Positions 1 to 10,557 of a DNA stretch of 64,000 bases are shown here, piece after piece; position 1 is the first letter of the stretch, and every line of letters starts with the position of its first letter. The stretch spans positions 31,470,383 to 31,534,382 of the forward strand of contig CM055113.1 of assembly GCA_029204225.1 (NCBI GenBank), read 5' to 3'. A program made the translations under genes and the position numbers. The notes beneath the pieces are model-generated. The model had not been told where the DNA came from and made no database searches. It saw nothing but the letters and a program-made list of their open reading frames with translations. The stretch comes from Diphasiastrum complanatum. Taxonomy: Eukaryota > Streptophyta > Lycopodiopsida > Lycopodiales > Lycopodiaceae.

Positions 1-1521
1 TCTAAAGTTTGGAGAGATGCAATGCAAGTAGAGTATGATGCATTAGAAGAAAATCATACTTGGAATCTTGTAAATCTTCCAAGAGGAAAGAAACCACTTG
101 CATGTAAGTGGATTTATAGAATTAAGTACAATCAAGATGGATCTATTAGTAAATACAAAGCTAGGCTTGTTGCTAAGGGATTTCTTCAAATAAAAGGATT
201 GGATTATGAAGAAACATTTGCACCTGTAGCTAAGCTTGTAACTATTAGATTAATCATTTGCATTGCTACTTTGTTCAAATGGGATCTCTACCAAATGGAT
301 GTGACAAATGCCTTCTTGAATGGCTTCTTAGAAGAGGAAATCTACATGATGCAACCCGAGGGCTTCATCAAGATTGGTGAGGAGCAAAAGGTGTGCTACT
401 TAAGGAAGAGCCTATATGGCTTGAAGCAAGCACCTAGAGCTTGGTACTCTAGGTTGCATGATTTTCTCTATTCCCTTGGCTTTGTACTAAGTGCTTATGA
501 ACCTTCTTTATATTTCAAATGTAATGAAGGAAAGATCATCATTTTGGTTCTTTATGTTGATGACATCATTATGACAGGAAATGATGATGATGGCATAGGC
601 AAAGTAAAAGTTGACTTATCTAGTGAGTTCAAGATGGTAGATCTAGGCTTCCTAAAGTTTATACTTGGGATAGAAGTGTCTAGAAGTAGCAATTGTACTT
701 TCATAAGTCAATCTAAGTATGCTACTTCCATTCTTGAAAGATTTGGTATGAAAGATTGTAAGGGGATTGACACCCCTATGGAGCATGTTGTGAAAGCAAC
801 TAATGAAGGTGATGAAGCATCCTTTGAGGACATCACTCTCTTTAGGAAGCTTATAGGCTCTCTAATCTATTTAACCATCACTAGACCTGACTTAAGTTTT
901 TGTGTAAGCAAGTTGAGTCAAAGTATGCAAGCTCCTTTAATTCATCATTGGAAAAGTGCCAAGAGAGTACTTAGATATGTTTCTAGTACTAGATTTTTTG
1001 GTATACTTTATGAAGGATCTAACTTGCACTTGAGAGCCTACTCGGATTCAGATTTTGCAGGTGACAAGATGGATAGGAAGTCCATTAGTGCATTTGCAAC
1101 ATTTCTTTGTGGAGGAGTGATATCTTGGCTTTCCAAAAAGCAAGATACAATCTCACTATCTTCTTGTGAAGCCGAGTACAAGGCATTGACTTCAACAACC
1201 AAAGAGCTCTTATGGCTAAGAAGACTCTTGATGGAACTACATGTGCTAGAGGCCGAGGAGATCCCTTACATATTTTGTGACAATCAAGCTTCTCAACAAA
1301 TTGCTTCAAATCCTATCTTCCATGCTAGAACAAAGCATATTGAGATAGCTCACCACTTTGTGAGGGAGAAGGTACAATCCAAGGAAGTGCAACTACATCA
1401 TGTACCATCATCCGAATGCATAGCTGATATCTTAACCAAACCATTGTCCAAAGATCCATTTTTTAAGTTAAGATATGCTCTTGGAATTGTAGATAGATGT
1501 ACACTAGATTTGCCAAGTTAG
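1..1521 (+). CDS. Ty1-copia polyprotein, reverse transcriptase-RNase H part (cut by left edge)
   Basis: The frame is open from base 1, so the integrase side lies outside the window; the first Met is at 22. It starts with the WRDAM...TWNLV entry to the Copia reverse transcriptase domain (RVT_2), then shows VTNAFLNG, SLYGLKQAPRAWY and the catalytic YVDD box near residue 180. RNase H follows at about residues 340-480, with its acidic residues visible in YSDSDFAGD, SSCEAEY and CDNQA. The tail ILTKPLSKDPFFKLR is the usual Copia C-terminus and is followed by a TAG stop. About 500 codons are uninterrupted, which makes this the best-preserved transposon gene here and probably a young insertion. A purine-rich tract and an LTR-like TG start follow at once. 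In life it would copy element RNA to cDNA in cytoplasmic particles. Confidence 0.95.
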   Translation, partial: SKVWRDAMQVEYDALEENHTWNLVNLPRGKKPLACKWIYRIKYNQDGSISKYKARLVAKGFLQIKGLDYEETFAPVAKLVTIRLIICIATLFKWDLYQMDVTNAFLNGFLEEEIYMMQPEGFIKIGEEQKVCYLRKSLYGLKQAPRAWYSRLHDFLYSLGFVLSAYEPSLYFKCNEGKIIILVLYVDDIIMTGNDDDGIGKVKVDLSSEFKMVDLGFLKFILGIEVSRSSNCTFISQSKYATSILERFGMKDCKGIDTPMEHVVKATNEGDEASFEDITLFRKLIGSLIYLTITRPDLSFCVSKLSQSMQAPLIHHWKSAKRVLRYVSSTRFFGILYEGSNLHLRAYSDSDFAGDKMDRKSISAFATFLCGGVISWLSKKQDTISLSSCEAEYKALTSTTKELLWLRRLLMELHVLEAEEIPYIFCDNQASQQIASNPIFHARTKHIEIAHHFVREKVQSKEVQLHHVPSSECIADILTKPLSKDPFFKLRYALGIVDRCTLDLPS

Positions 1522-1534
1522 AAGTGAGGAGGAG
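1521..1534 (+). other. Polypurine tract of the Copia element
   Basis: A purine-rich run (GAAGTGAGGAGGAG) lies between the pol stop codon and the presumed LTR start TGTTGA. This is where plus-strand DNA priming occurs in LTR retrotransposons. Confidence 0.75.
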
Positions 1535-2340
1535 TGTTGAAAATTGTCACTTCTCACTTGACATTGGTTCATGTAAATATTGATCAAACATTAGAATATG
1601 TTGATGATATGATTTCACACGTGTGGAGCATGTTCCCATGTGTGAAAGGATGTACTTTTCATGTTTGTATATATCCAAATTGATTTTGTATCATTCTAGT
1701 TAGTGTGAACATGAAATGACTAGTTTTTAGTCAAGTTGACTAGTCACCTACAAATTAGCTTTTCCTTGCATGTGCATGAGTAAATGCTCCCACATGGCAA
1801 GTGGATGTTCACATGTGTGTATAGAGTACTAGAAGATAAGAGTTGACCATTTTCCTTAGATCCTATTTTGTAGGGAATATTCCTATATTCTAGGAGACTA
1901 GCTTTTTGGATTTTAGTCATATTCTAGAAGGTCAACTATTGGATAAGGATCAAGGATGGATCAAATGGATAGATATGAGTGATGTGGCACTATTCACACG
2001 TGTGAAGGCCTGCTGGACTGTACCAGACTCATGGATGTACTTGATCCATAAAAGGATCATCATTTTGCTAAGAAAATTGATGAGACTTTTGCACTCTACA
2101 CTTTTGTGAGATTTCTAGTCATTTGTCTTGTGATTTTTATGCATGATTGCTATCTAGTATCATTGTACTTGTTGTTTCAGGTGCAGGCCGTACAGTGGAC
2201 AGTACTCCACACGTGTGAAGCCGCTCTCACTAAAAAATGATGTGTTGATCCATTGCTCTTGCTTAAATCCAAGTGTAGTGAATCTAGATCAAGATCTAAT
2301 GTGTAGAACTTGATAGATTCATTGATTAAGCAACCAATAA
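1535..2340 (+). repeat. 3' LTR of the Copia element (end approximate)
   Basis: It begins TGTTGA right after the polypurine tract, as plant LTRs do. It carries repeated CACACGTGTG palindromes (near 1617, 1996 and 2207), a shared feature with the related LTR at 2867. The 3' boundary is not certain; RNase H homology of a second element resumes near 2411. No gene is seen inside; short reading frames here look like chance. Confidence 0.6.
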
Positions 2341-2410
2341 CTCTCTATGATTGTAAAGTACAATCATTATTGTCCTAAAAACTGTAAAATTTATCATTCT
2401 TCCTCTCGGC

Positions 2411-2854
2411 TACTCCATTTTGTGCATTTGCTACAATCTTATGTGGAGGAGCTATATCTTGGCTTTCCAAAAGCAAGATACCATCTCTCTTCATCAACAA
2501 AATCCGAATATAAAGCTATGACAACAACAACAAAAGGAGGTTCTTTGGCTTAAAAGGCTTTTGGAGGAGCTACATGTGATCAAGGATGAAGACATTCCAT
2601 GCATATATTGTGATAATCAAGCAGCTCAACAACTTGCAAACAATCCAGTCTTTCATGCTCGAATAAAGCACATCGAGATTGCACATCATTTCGTGAGGGA
2701 GAAAGTGCAAGCAAAGGAGATCAAGCTTATTCATGTTTCATCATCAGATTTCATTGTTGATATACTCACCAAGGCATTGCCTAAAGATCCATTTATAAAA
2801 TTAAGATTGGCTCTTGGAGTTATAGATAGATCTATGCTAGATTTACCAAGCTAG
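2411..2854 (+). pseudogene. Second Copia RNase H fragment, frameshifted
   Basis: This is a 5'-truncated relative of the RNase H end at 1100-1521. GGAISWLSK-like and SSTKSEYKAM-like stretches lie in one frame to about 2550. A one-base insertion then shifts the frame, and the rest (WLKRLLEEL, CDNQAAQQL, HARIKHIEIAHHFVREK, ILTKALPKDPF) runs to a stop at 2854. The first segment also lacks a base at the SWLSKK equivalent. The catalytic Asp of CDNQ is kept, but the domain is broken and reverse transcriptase is absent. It is a dead tail of the same family as the element at 1-1521, followed by its own LTR. Confidence 0.85.
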
Positions 2855-2866
2855 ATTTTTGAGCAG

Positions 2867-3308
2867 TGTGAAAAATGTAAAAATAAGCTTGGTAGAGGCC
2901 AAAAATCTTGTATGTAGGATAGACACACATGTGTGGAGCCTGTTTCCACATGTGAAACTAGTGTACTTTTTCATGTACCATAATCATATATGTTGTACAT
3001 ATGATTCAATTCAAGTTCTAGTGGCTAAAATGGCCAAAAACTAGTTTTCTAGAGATATGACACATGGCACCAATCTAGTGATAACATGAGCCAAATATTT
3101 TGAGTATGTGTCACATCCCATGTGTAGAGGATAGCTAACATGTGTGGAAATAGCTGAAGTAGGCGAGTTTTTGCTTCTAGAAGATTCTCATGAAGATCTC
3201 CATATAGTAGGAAAATAGACCAAAAATGCCCAAAATGAAGAGTTTTGATCCAAGTTGATCTAGATTGATCTTAATCTCAAGTAGATTGATAGATCAAGTA
3301 ATCTAACA
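2867..3308 (+). repeat. LTR remnant following the second Copia fragment
   Basis: It starts TGTGAAAAATG after a short spacer behind the RNase H stop. It shares with the LTR at 1535 the arrangement of a CACACATGTGTGGAGC-like palindrome, a second palindrome and TGTACTTTTTCATG. The right end near CTAACA at about 3308 is a guess. Confidence 0.5.
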
Positions 3309-3349
3309 ATCCCTCTTGAGGATCAGATTAGGATCCACTCTTGGTCCTT

Positions 3350-3960
3350 TTTGTACTATTTGCACATCCTATTGGTTAGCAGTAACACAAGCATCTAGTT
3401 TGAACAATTTCCCTTGTCTTTTACCTTTTGCAATCAAGATATCCTTCCTTTTGATCATGAAGCATCTCCATCAAACTCAACTTTGAGGCCTTTACTTAGC
3501 AATTGACTCACACTAAGTAAGATCTTGGTAATAGATGGAATGAACAAAACATCCTCCAAATGAACATTCCTATTTTTAGAGAGAGAAATAGGAATTGTGC
3601 CAATCCCTTTGATTGCACACTCACCATCATTGGCCATGTAGATCACCCTCTTGTCATCTCCATATGCCGACAAAGAAGTGAAGTACTCTTTGTGAAAGGT
3701 CATGTGTGAACTTGCTCCACTATCAATCCACCAAGGATCTAGATCTCCATCATTAGCAAGCATACATAAAGACATCACAAAAGTATCATGATTTGCATCT
3801 TGACCATCCAAACCATCCTCATCAAGAGTAAGGTTACCGTGCTTGTCTCCTTGATCTCTCTTCTTCTTGTAGCACTCACTTGCAAAGTGTCCTTTGATGC
3901 CACAATAGAAGGACATGAGCTTTGATCTATCTTTCGTTTTTCCATTTGAAGAGGCTCAAG
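3350..3960 (-). pseudogene. Copia gag zinc knuckle and protease fragment (inverted)
   Basis: On the minus strand, an open frame carries a CCHC zinc knuckle (YCGIKGHFASEC) whose first Cys has become Ser. A GNLTLDEDG linker follows, then the aspartic protease core WWIDSGASSHMTF and a SVSQLLSKGLKVEFDG segment. After a break near 3455 the pre-integrase sequence KGKRQGKLFKLD continues to about 3355. The linker is nearly identical in style to that of the gag gene at 23.9 kb, so both belong to one family. It lies in opposite orientation to the flanking Copia pieces, so it is a separate insertion or rearrangement. The DSG active-site triad is intact, but the knuckle mutation and truncation make it non-functional. 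Confidence 0.9.
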
Positions 3961-4038
3961 TGGAATTTGGATCAGCTTTTTTGTCTCTTTTCAGGTTGAA
4001 GGAGGGTGGCCATCAGAGATCTTGGAGGAGCAATGTTT

Positions 4039-4284
4039 GGCACCCAGTAGAAGAATCTCAGTTCCTTGGTGCACGGTCTGCATAAGGAGTGGTTAGCAAT
4101 TTGGGAAATTGCGGGACTATTTATTTCAATGCTTGTTGCATGTCAACCATGCCGGTCGACCAAGGGTTTCTAAGAGCTTGATTTGGAGTAACTTTAAAGT
4201 TGATTCTGAAAGTGATGTGAAATCAACTCATAAAATTAAGTTACTGGCACCCAGTAGAGGAATCTCCGTTCCTTGGTGCACGGT
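4039..4284. repeat. Pair of 39-bp direct repeats 207 bp apart
   Basis: Copies at 4039-4077 and 4246-4284 differ at only 2 of 39 positions. They begin GGCACCCAGTAGA and end CCTTGGTGCACGGT. The first is preceded by an intron-acceptor-like TTTTCAG and the second is in a different local context. Around them (3960-5150) I recognise no protein; short frames there have no family signature. Confidence 0.7.
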
Positions 4285-5150
4285 TGTCAATGCTATAACC
4301 TTGGTTTTTTTATGTTGCTTCCCTATATAGTAGAAGAAAAATTTTGGCTTTTTCTTCTCCATGAACAATATGCATGATCAAGGCCTTTTTAATTTGATAG
4401 TTACTGGTAAGCCAGTTTTTTGTAGAACTTTGGTATAGTTGTTTATGTGTCAAGCTGTAATTATTGGTCTAAAATTTGCTAAACCAATCTTGACAAAACG
4501 ATGGTATTATGGTTGTTCTTTTCAACTTCGGTGTTGGACTGATAGGCTTATCCTAAATGATTTTCATCTTTAGGATTGGGCAAACTAAAGTTTTTGAGAT
4601 ATTTGTTAAAGTGAATAAATGGAATAAAGGTATAAATTGGGATGTAGCTCTACATTCAATAAATTTTAAGTGTATCGAATATCATAAAAGAGTACCTGGA
4701 TCCAAAGTTTATGGATTTCCCATTAGGTTCAGGCAAATAATGAACTAATTCTTGAGCTAGTATTGTCAAAGGGATTGCAACCTAGCATTTACTTGTGTCG
4801 AAGGAGTTTTCGATGCCTTCATAGTTGAAATTTTTTTGGGTGACCGAAATATCTAAGGGAGGAAGAAAATGAGACACTTGAGTAGGTAAATGTGATTGTG
4901 TTATGTAATTTGGATTGGTACATAATCCCTGTAAGTAAATTGCATAGCATCGGTTTATCAAATTACTTATTGATTCCCTCCTCTAAAGAATTAGTTGGCT
5001 TCTTCTTTCTTGCTTATAGAACTGTTCTGCCTGGTACCATCCTCATTTGGGCGTTTATTGGATGTTTCTTGTTTATTACAATGTCCAGATCAGGCAGAAT
5101 GATGGATCTACGTTTTCTAAGTTTCCTGTTTGTTAGAGAGCACTCAGATT

Positions 5151-6110
5151 TGATCACTCTCGCACTGAAAGCACATGCATAAATGACCACAATCAGTCAA
5201 ATCTTGCATGCCAAAATGTTCAACCATAAAATTAGCATACAGAACCGTTGAACAATGATCGAAATCCTACTCTAATGCTGCAAAAACAAATTTAGATCGG
5301 ATCCTAAACATTAAAAATATTCTACACATACATCAATCCACAGAACTGAAACAAGAAACTAATCTAACAACATTTTAACGGTCCAATGATCAAGAAACAC
5401 TCATTTCTTGATTCTTGGACAACCCAAGAACATCAAGAACTGGACTGTAAGAAGATATGCAAGATTTACATCACAAATCCAGCATATTTAGTTGAACTGA
5501 ATGTTGATTCCTACAGTAATCCACAAGAAAACAGGAAAACTAATCCATTCTACGATCCACAACCACACACAAAGGATGGAAGGGCAAGATCATGAATGCA
5601 TCACTCAAGAAACAAGCATGATCAAGGAGCTCAAAGGATGCACCAAAACTCATGGAGGCTCTTCTCATTTGGACATGGAGTAGATGCATTACACAAAAAA
5701 CTCCTCTTCTCAAAGAGGGAGTCTCTTAAATAAACAAGAGAGCTCCTTAGGTGGCATCCTAGTGGCATTTCCACATTTCACAAATTATAAGTGGAATTAT
5801 GCTCTTCACTAGAGGTCACCATCAAAAGGTGGCTCACTCTACTTTCTTTAAGAGGGGTCTACTTTCATTTATTACTTTGCTTAGAAATATTAGTTCCTAC
5901 ATGGTCATTCCATCTTTTGGGATTCACCATGAGACTTACATAGTTTCTACTTGACAGTACTAACTAGTATTCCCCGGCTCTCATACGTGACTCTCAGTCT
6001 TCGTTCATCTCATCTTCTTATAGACCTCCTCGGTCTAAGGTAAGAGGTGCTCTTGGTTAGCTAAGATGTTGAGTAATTCTTGATCAATTGGGTGAGTCAA
6101 GGATTTAGAT
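5151..6110 (-). repeat. Lone LTR, inverted sister of the LTR at 58.07-58.98 kb
   Basis: Read on the minus strand, this segment follows the 58,072-58,982 LTR through most of its length. Both share the blocks beginning CTCATGGTGAATCCC, AGTAGAGTGAGCCACC, GGATGCCACCTAAGGAGC and TTCTTGGACATCCCAAGAA-like, and both end with a GAGTGA..CA motif. The LTR start (plus coordinate about 6,110) is eroded. No polypurine tract or coding sequence belonging to this element is next to it, so it is probably a solo LTR. Confidence 0.75.
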
Positions 6111-6845
6111 CTGTTAGTTGAACTCTAAATTTCTTTACTCTAGTGCTTACTTGAGATTGTATGGATCTCTTAGGCATTTTTATTAGGTAATTGTTTACTT
6201 ATGAGAAATTTGCTAACCTTAGCATATGGTATTCTACTATAGATTGTAGTCTATAAGTGCTTGTATCCAAAGTTCAGTTTATATCTCCAGATTTATAGGA
6301 GATAGATAACTCTATTAAGATGCAAATAGTTGGTGAGATTTTGCATATGGTGCTAGAAATGGGGCTATTAACTCACTAGAGTAAACTGCAGTACTCTAGA
6401 TTGAGTTATAACTGTCTGAGACTTGATGGATCTCCTAGAGATTTCAGATGACTGAATTGTGGTATTTTGGAATATTTGTACCAAGAAGCATTATTATCTA
6501 CAAGAAATTGTGGACAGATTTTAGACAATGATTAGAATGAAATTTCTTTAGCTTTTGGATTTGATCTCTAAAATAAAGAAGTTGATTCACCCAGTGGTTC
6601 ATGTAATTAGGATTACATGAAGGTGATGAACTTGATCAACCCATTTGGAAGATTTATAGCTTAGAGTATCTTTGGGATTTGAGTTAGTATTCTTGAGTAG
6701 AGACAAGCAATTGAAGAATTTTTGCATCTCGGAGCACTTATTCAGATGGAAAGATCAGACTAAGAATAATGGTTCATGGGTAAGACTTGAAAGCTTAAGG
6801 AATAATTTCATGTTTTCTTTTTTCCATTCTAAGAACAGAACCTGT

Positions 6846-7316
6846 TTAAGGGAGGAAGAATGTTAAGGCCATCTTCAACTAAGGACATGGAATAGTCCTA
6901 ATATGGTAGACCGGCCCTCCAATGTTTGAGATTATTGGTCACGCTTAGATTTTATTCCACCCACCCAGACACTCTGATTGAGACATATAGATTAGTGCAT
7001 GTACATGTGACTGATATAGACAGGAGAAATACATGAAGATGTGTGACCTACTTATAATTGACTTGCATGGGGATTGCATGGGTTCATGCATAGGATCCTA
7101 CTCTCTATATATTTGAGGTAGTGATTATTCCGTCGACGATTGTGGTCTAGGTTACCAGTTGAGCTATTCTCCTCTTGCTATCACATGGCATGGCTTGGGG
7201 GCTAGATCCAGAAGGGAGCTCCAGGAGGGATCTAGGTTTGGTTGGGGGTCTTGCTCCATAATCTCTTTTGTGTTTTCCTATCCTCATCTTAGGGATTTTC
7301 CCTAGTGGTATTTACA
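6846..7316 (+). repeat. Possible polypurine tract plus LTR
   Basis: AAGGGAGGAAGAA (6848-6860) is directly followed by TGTTAAGG, the pattern of a polypurine tract and LTR start. A TATATATTTGAGG box lies near 7110 and a possible TTTACA end near 7316. The upstream 6110-6845 would be the internal region, but I see no recognisable domain in it. Confidence 0.35.
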
Positions 7317-7583
7317 GTTTCTTCCTGTGGGCGGTTCCCGTGTATTTGTGCAGATAATGCCTCACAAGCTAGCAAAGCTTTGTGGGTAGAAAGTTTATGT
7401 TTCCTCAAGTACCTCTCGTTAGAAAAGAGACCCTACAACAAGGCCTGCTAGAAGGATGTGCTAGAGTAGAGGCCACTTCAGGCACACCATCATTGTCACA
7501 ATTTCTACAACAAGAGACACTCATGTGGCATCATCTAAGGTCTCCCCTTATGTCGAGAAGAGGCAGTAGTAGTTGTATCATGT

Positions 7584-7601
7584 GGGGGGGGGGGGGGGGG
7601 G
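7584..7601. repeat. Run of 18 G
   Basis: An uninterrupted G homopolymer, possibly an assembly or sequencing weak spot. The surrounding 7317-8990 holds no recognisable gene. Confidence 0.95.
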
Positions 7602-8999
7602 TGGTATCCATGAATTTATATATCGTGATTGGTAGTTTCTTGGAATTCCTTGGAAGGATGTTACGCATCTAACTCCTCATATTAAATTTAGGTCATAAAT
7701 TGAGGTCTCAAGGAAACTTCGGCCTAAAAATAAATGATCACAAAATGGGTATGAGGTAGACTTACAAAATGTGCATTAAGATATCCCTCGCCAGCACCAC
7801 CCAAATGAGAAGGCCTCGTAGCCTTTAGTCCAACTTTTGTTGCCTCTCATTGTTGTTTGAATCGATCTAGATTTTTTCGGAACTCCTTTGCATTCTTCCA
7901 ATTTACCTTCTCCATGTGGGAAATATATATTATGGTTCTCTAAGATAGAGAGTGTCTACAAAATCTTATTTAAGATGCAATTTGTATATATCTCATTGAA
8001 ATACACAAACATGATTTAGAGTTGAACATGTCATTTAAAGTACCCGAACCTTGCGGTTATGTCCTATTCCAGAATGTCACATCATATTTCCTTCCCATGG
8101 TGTGTAGGTTTTTCCTATCAAAGAAAGATTAGAAGCTCATCTTTAACAGGAGAAAAGTAAAGTCTACACACCTTCTTAGGATTGGGAATTTTAATTATTG
8201 CTCAACTCTTTCATGTTTTGCAATCAAGCCTTAACGTTAAGCCCCCTAAAGTAACTTAATGTCGTGATTGACAGGCATATACTAGGAATATTATACATGG
8301 CATATACATGAACCATTTACTCTAAACATTAGAGCCCTATTCCTAAACCATAAACCCCTTTCTCTAGGAAGGCTACACACCACCTTAGAATTGACGAATT
8401 TAGATTAATATTATTCATATATATTTATCGCCTCACACATTTAATTGTTGACATTTATTTAAAGTTATAGAACAAAACCTAAACTCCCCTAGGCAAATTG
8501 GAAATATATCCTATGGTAAATTAGTTAGTCAAGTTCGAATTCCCAATTATAAAGTCCTTACAATAGGATTCTAGCCTAAGCATACCATACAAAGCAACAA
8601 CACAAGGGAAGAGGTGGTGGATAAACCAACCCAACCAAACCTAGATTGTACGGATCTAGCCCCCAAGCTATGGATCAATCAAAGTTATGGAAAGAGGAGT
8701 CACACCAGCAGCATGTAGCTACCAATCACAAAATCAAGCATACACTAGTGAGAGCCCAGTAGCTATACTTATACCCTCCAAGGCCCATGCACCACTAGTA
8801 GTGTGGCCCAATCCCATTGAGGATATTAGATTGCAAAAGCTGATCATAGCTCTTTGATTTTGCTTCTGTCATGTCCAAGGCTGCCACAGATGATGCTACT
8901 TTGGACCCTTAAAAAATGAGCCCCTTTTGCAATCTAATTCACAACGGGGTTGGATCATGAATGTTCCAACCAATAATTGCACCCTAAGGTAAGAGGCCA

Positions 9000-9141
9000 A
9001 ATCTCGTAGAACAACCACTTGAGCCACTTTCAAGAGAGGCATAGAAGACAAACATACCCACATGACTTCGCCCTCCTACCCCAACGACATCATGCTTGAT
9101 TGGCTATGTGATGCTCTTAGACAAGCCACAACAAACAACAA

Positions 9142-9234
<93 letters not shown>

Positions 9235-9870
9235 AATTTGCGAGGGGGTGTATTTTTCGTGTAAGCAATGTAAATCATTCACATGTCTAACTATTGTTAT
9301 GTATGTGCTTGATATCGCATGAATATGTATAGGGTAATATAGCATGGAACATGAAGTCATCAATCAATGTTTGTTATTTTCCTAATACATTTTGTTCTTT
9401 GTCATTCAGGACAAAAATTATACTACATTGTGGATGCATGGACGACATTTTTTTACAAAGGGCATTGATAAAAATAGAAACACCTATAATTGTGGAGTCA
9501 TGGCATATTTTATCCAAGAGAGTCGAGCAAGCACGATTGACATTAGTTTAGTCTCTTCTCAATTTGATTATTGTGGAATCAATAGCATCCTCGAAGTTGG
9601 ATTTAGACAAATTCTGCTTTTTCATATATGATGTCGAATGGCTCAAAGTTGTTTTCAATGGTCTCAATGCAACTGTTAGGAAAGATGAGAGTGGTTATTT
9701 TGCCATTGACTCCATCCACCTTTGGATAGATCAAAGCAATACATTTTTTTTTTCTCACCAATGTGAGTAGGTACGTATGTGTCCAAGTAGTCAATGCCCT
9801 TTTTATGTCAATCAACTGATTTTCCGTATACAAAAATTGTATATTGTGTGTATGCCCAAGCAATTGTAAC
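9000..9870 (+). pseudogene. CACTA transposase C-terminal fragment (DUF4216 region)
   Basis: The first exon-like part (about 9010-9140) reads FKRGIEDK...NDIMLDWLCDALRQA and runs into a (GA)n expansion. After an acceptor-like TTCAG near 9410, a frame carries NCGVMAYFIQESRA and QFDYCGINSILEVGFRQI. A frameshift near 9625 leads to ATVRKDESGYFAIDSIHLW, ending at FFSHQCE (9770). This order (CGVM..., YCG.I.DIL..., DE.GYFAID...LW, Q.) matches DUF4216 at the C-terminus of CACTA TNP2-type transposases. The inverted copy at 59.0-60.28 kb matches it segment by segment and extends further both ways. The frameshift and (GA)n expansion mark it as dead. Confidence 0.8.
9145..9231. repeat. (GA)n microsatellite
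   Basis: About 87 bases of perfect GA dinucleotide lie inside the CACTA fragment. The frames with long Glu-Arg or Ser-Leu runs here are an effect of the repeat. Confidence 0.98.
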
Positions 9871-10557
9871 ATAGATAATAATTATGAGTCAATAATATGG
9901 TAACATCGATTAATTATAGGTGTTTTTTCACCAAACAAATGTTGGGTAATAGGGAGCCAACGTTGTAGCGACGAGCTGGGGAGACATGCTACCGACTCCA
10001 GCGCTCTTGCACGAGATAGTGGACAACACACTTACGTCGGCACCCAACTAAAACTATGAAGCGCACACGCAAGGGTGTCCATGGACATTATTTGACATTA
10101 AAAGAATTGTTCATGTTAACCAAGAAATGTGACATTAAAAGTAGAATTGAGTAGACTGGCATCTTAGGTTGAATAGAACTCAAAGGTGGGTGATCCATTG
10201 CATGTCTTGTCACTTGTCAAGATAGCAAAACAGGGTAATAAGATACATTGGCCATGTAACGGATGTTGCCCTCTATTGTGAAACCACCATGAATCACATA
10301 TATGAGAGAGAGGCTAATAGCTATATGACATTATGTGTTAAGTATAGTGTAAGGTCCCGCCCGCGCCCGTGGGCCTTCCCTTTAGTTATAACCTTCAAAT
10401 GAAAAAATCTGGAGGTTATTAATTCTATTAGGGGACCTTATATCTAATTCATTTAGGTTATTAATTCTTTTAGGCTATTAAGGTCGGCTTATTATTCTGT
10501 GCAAAAGTGAACGGGAGCTGCTTTTTCCACCCTCACAAGCCTGTGGGAGACGCTTGA

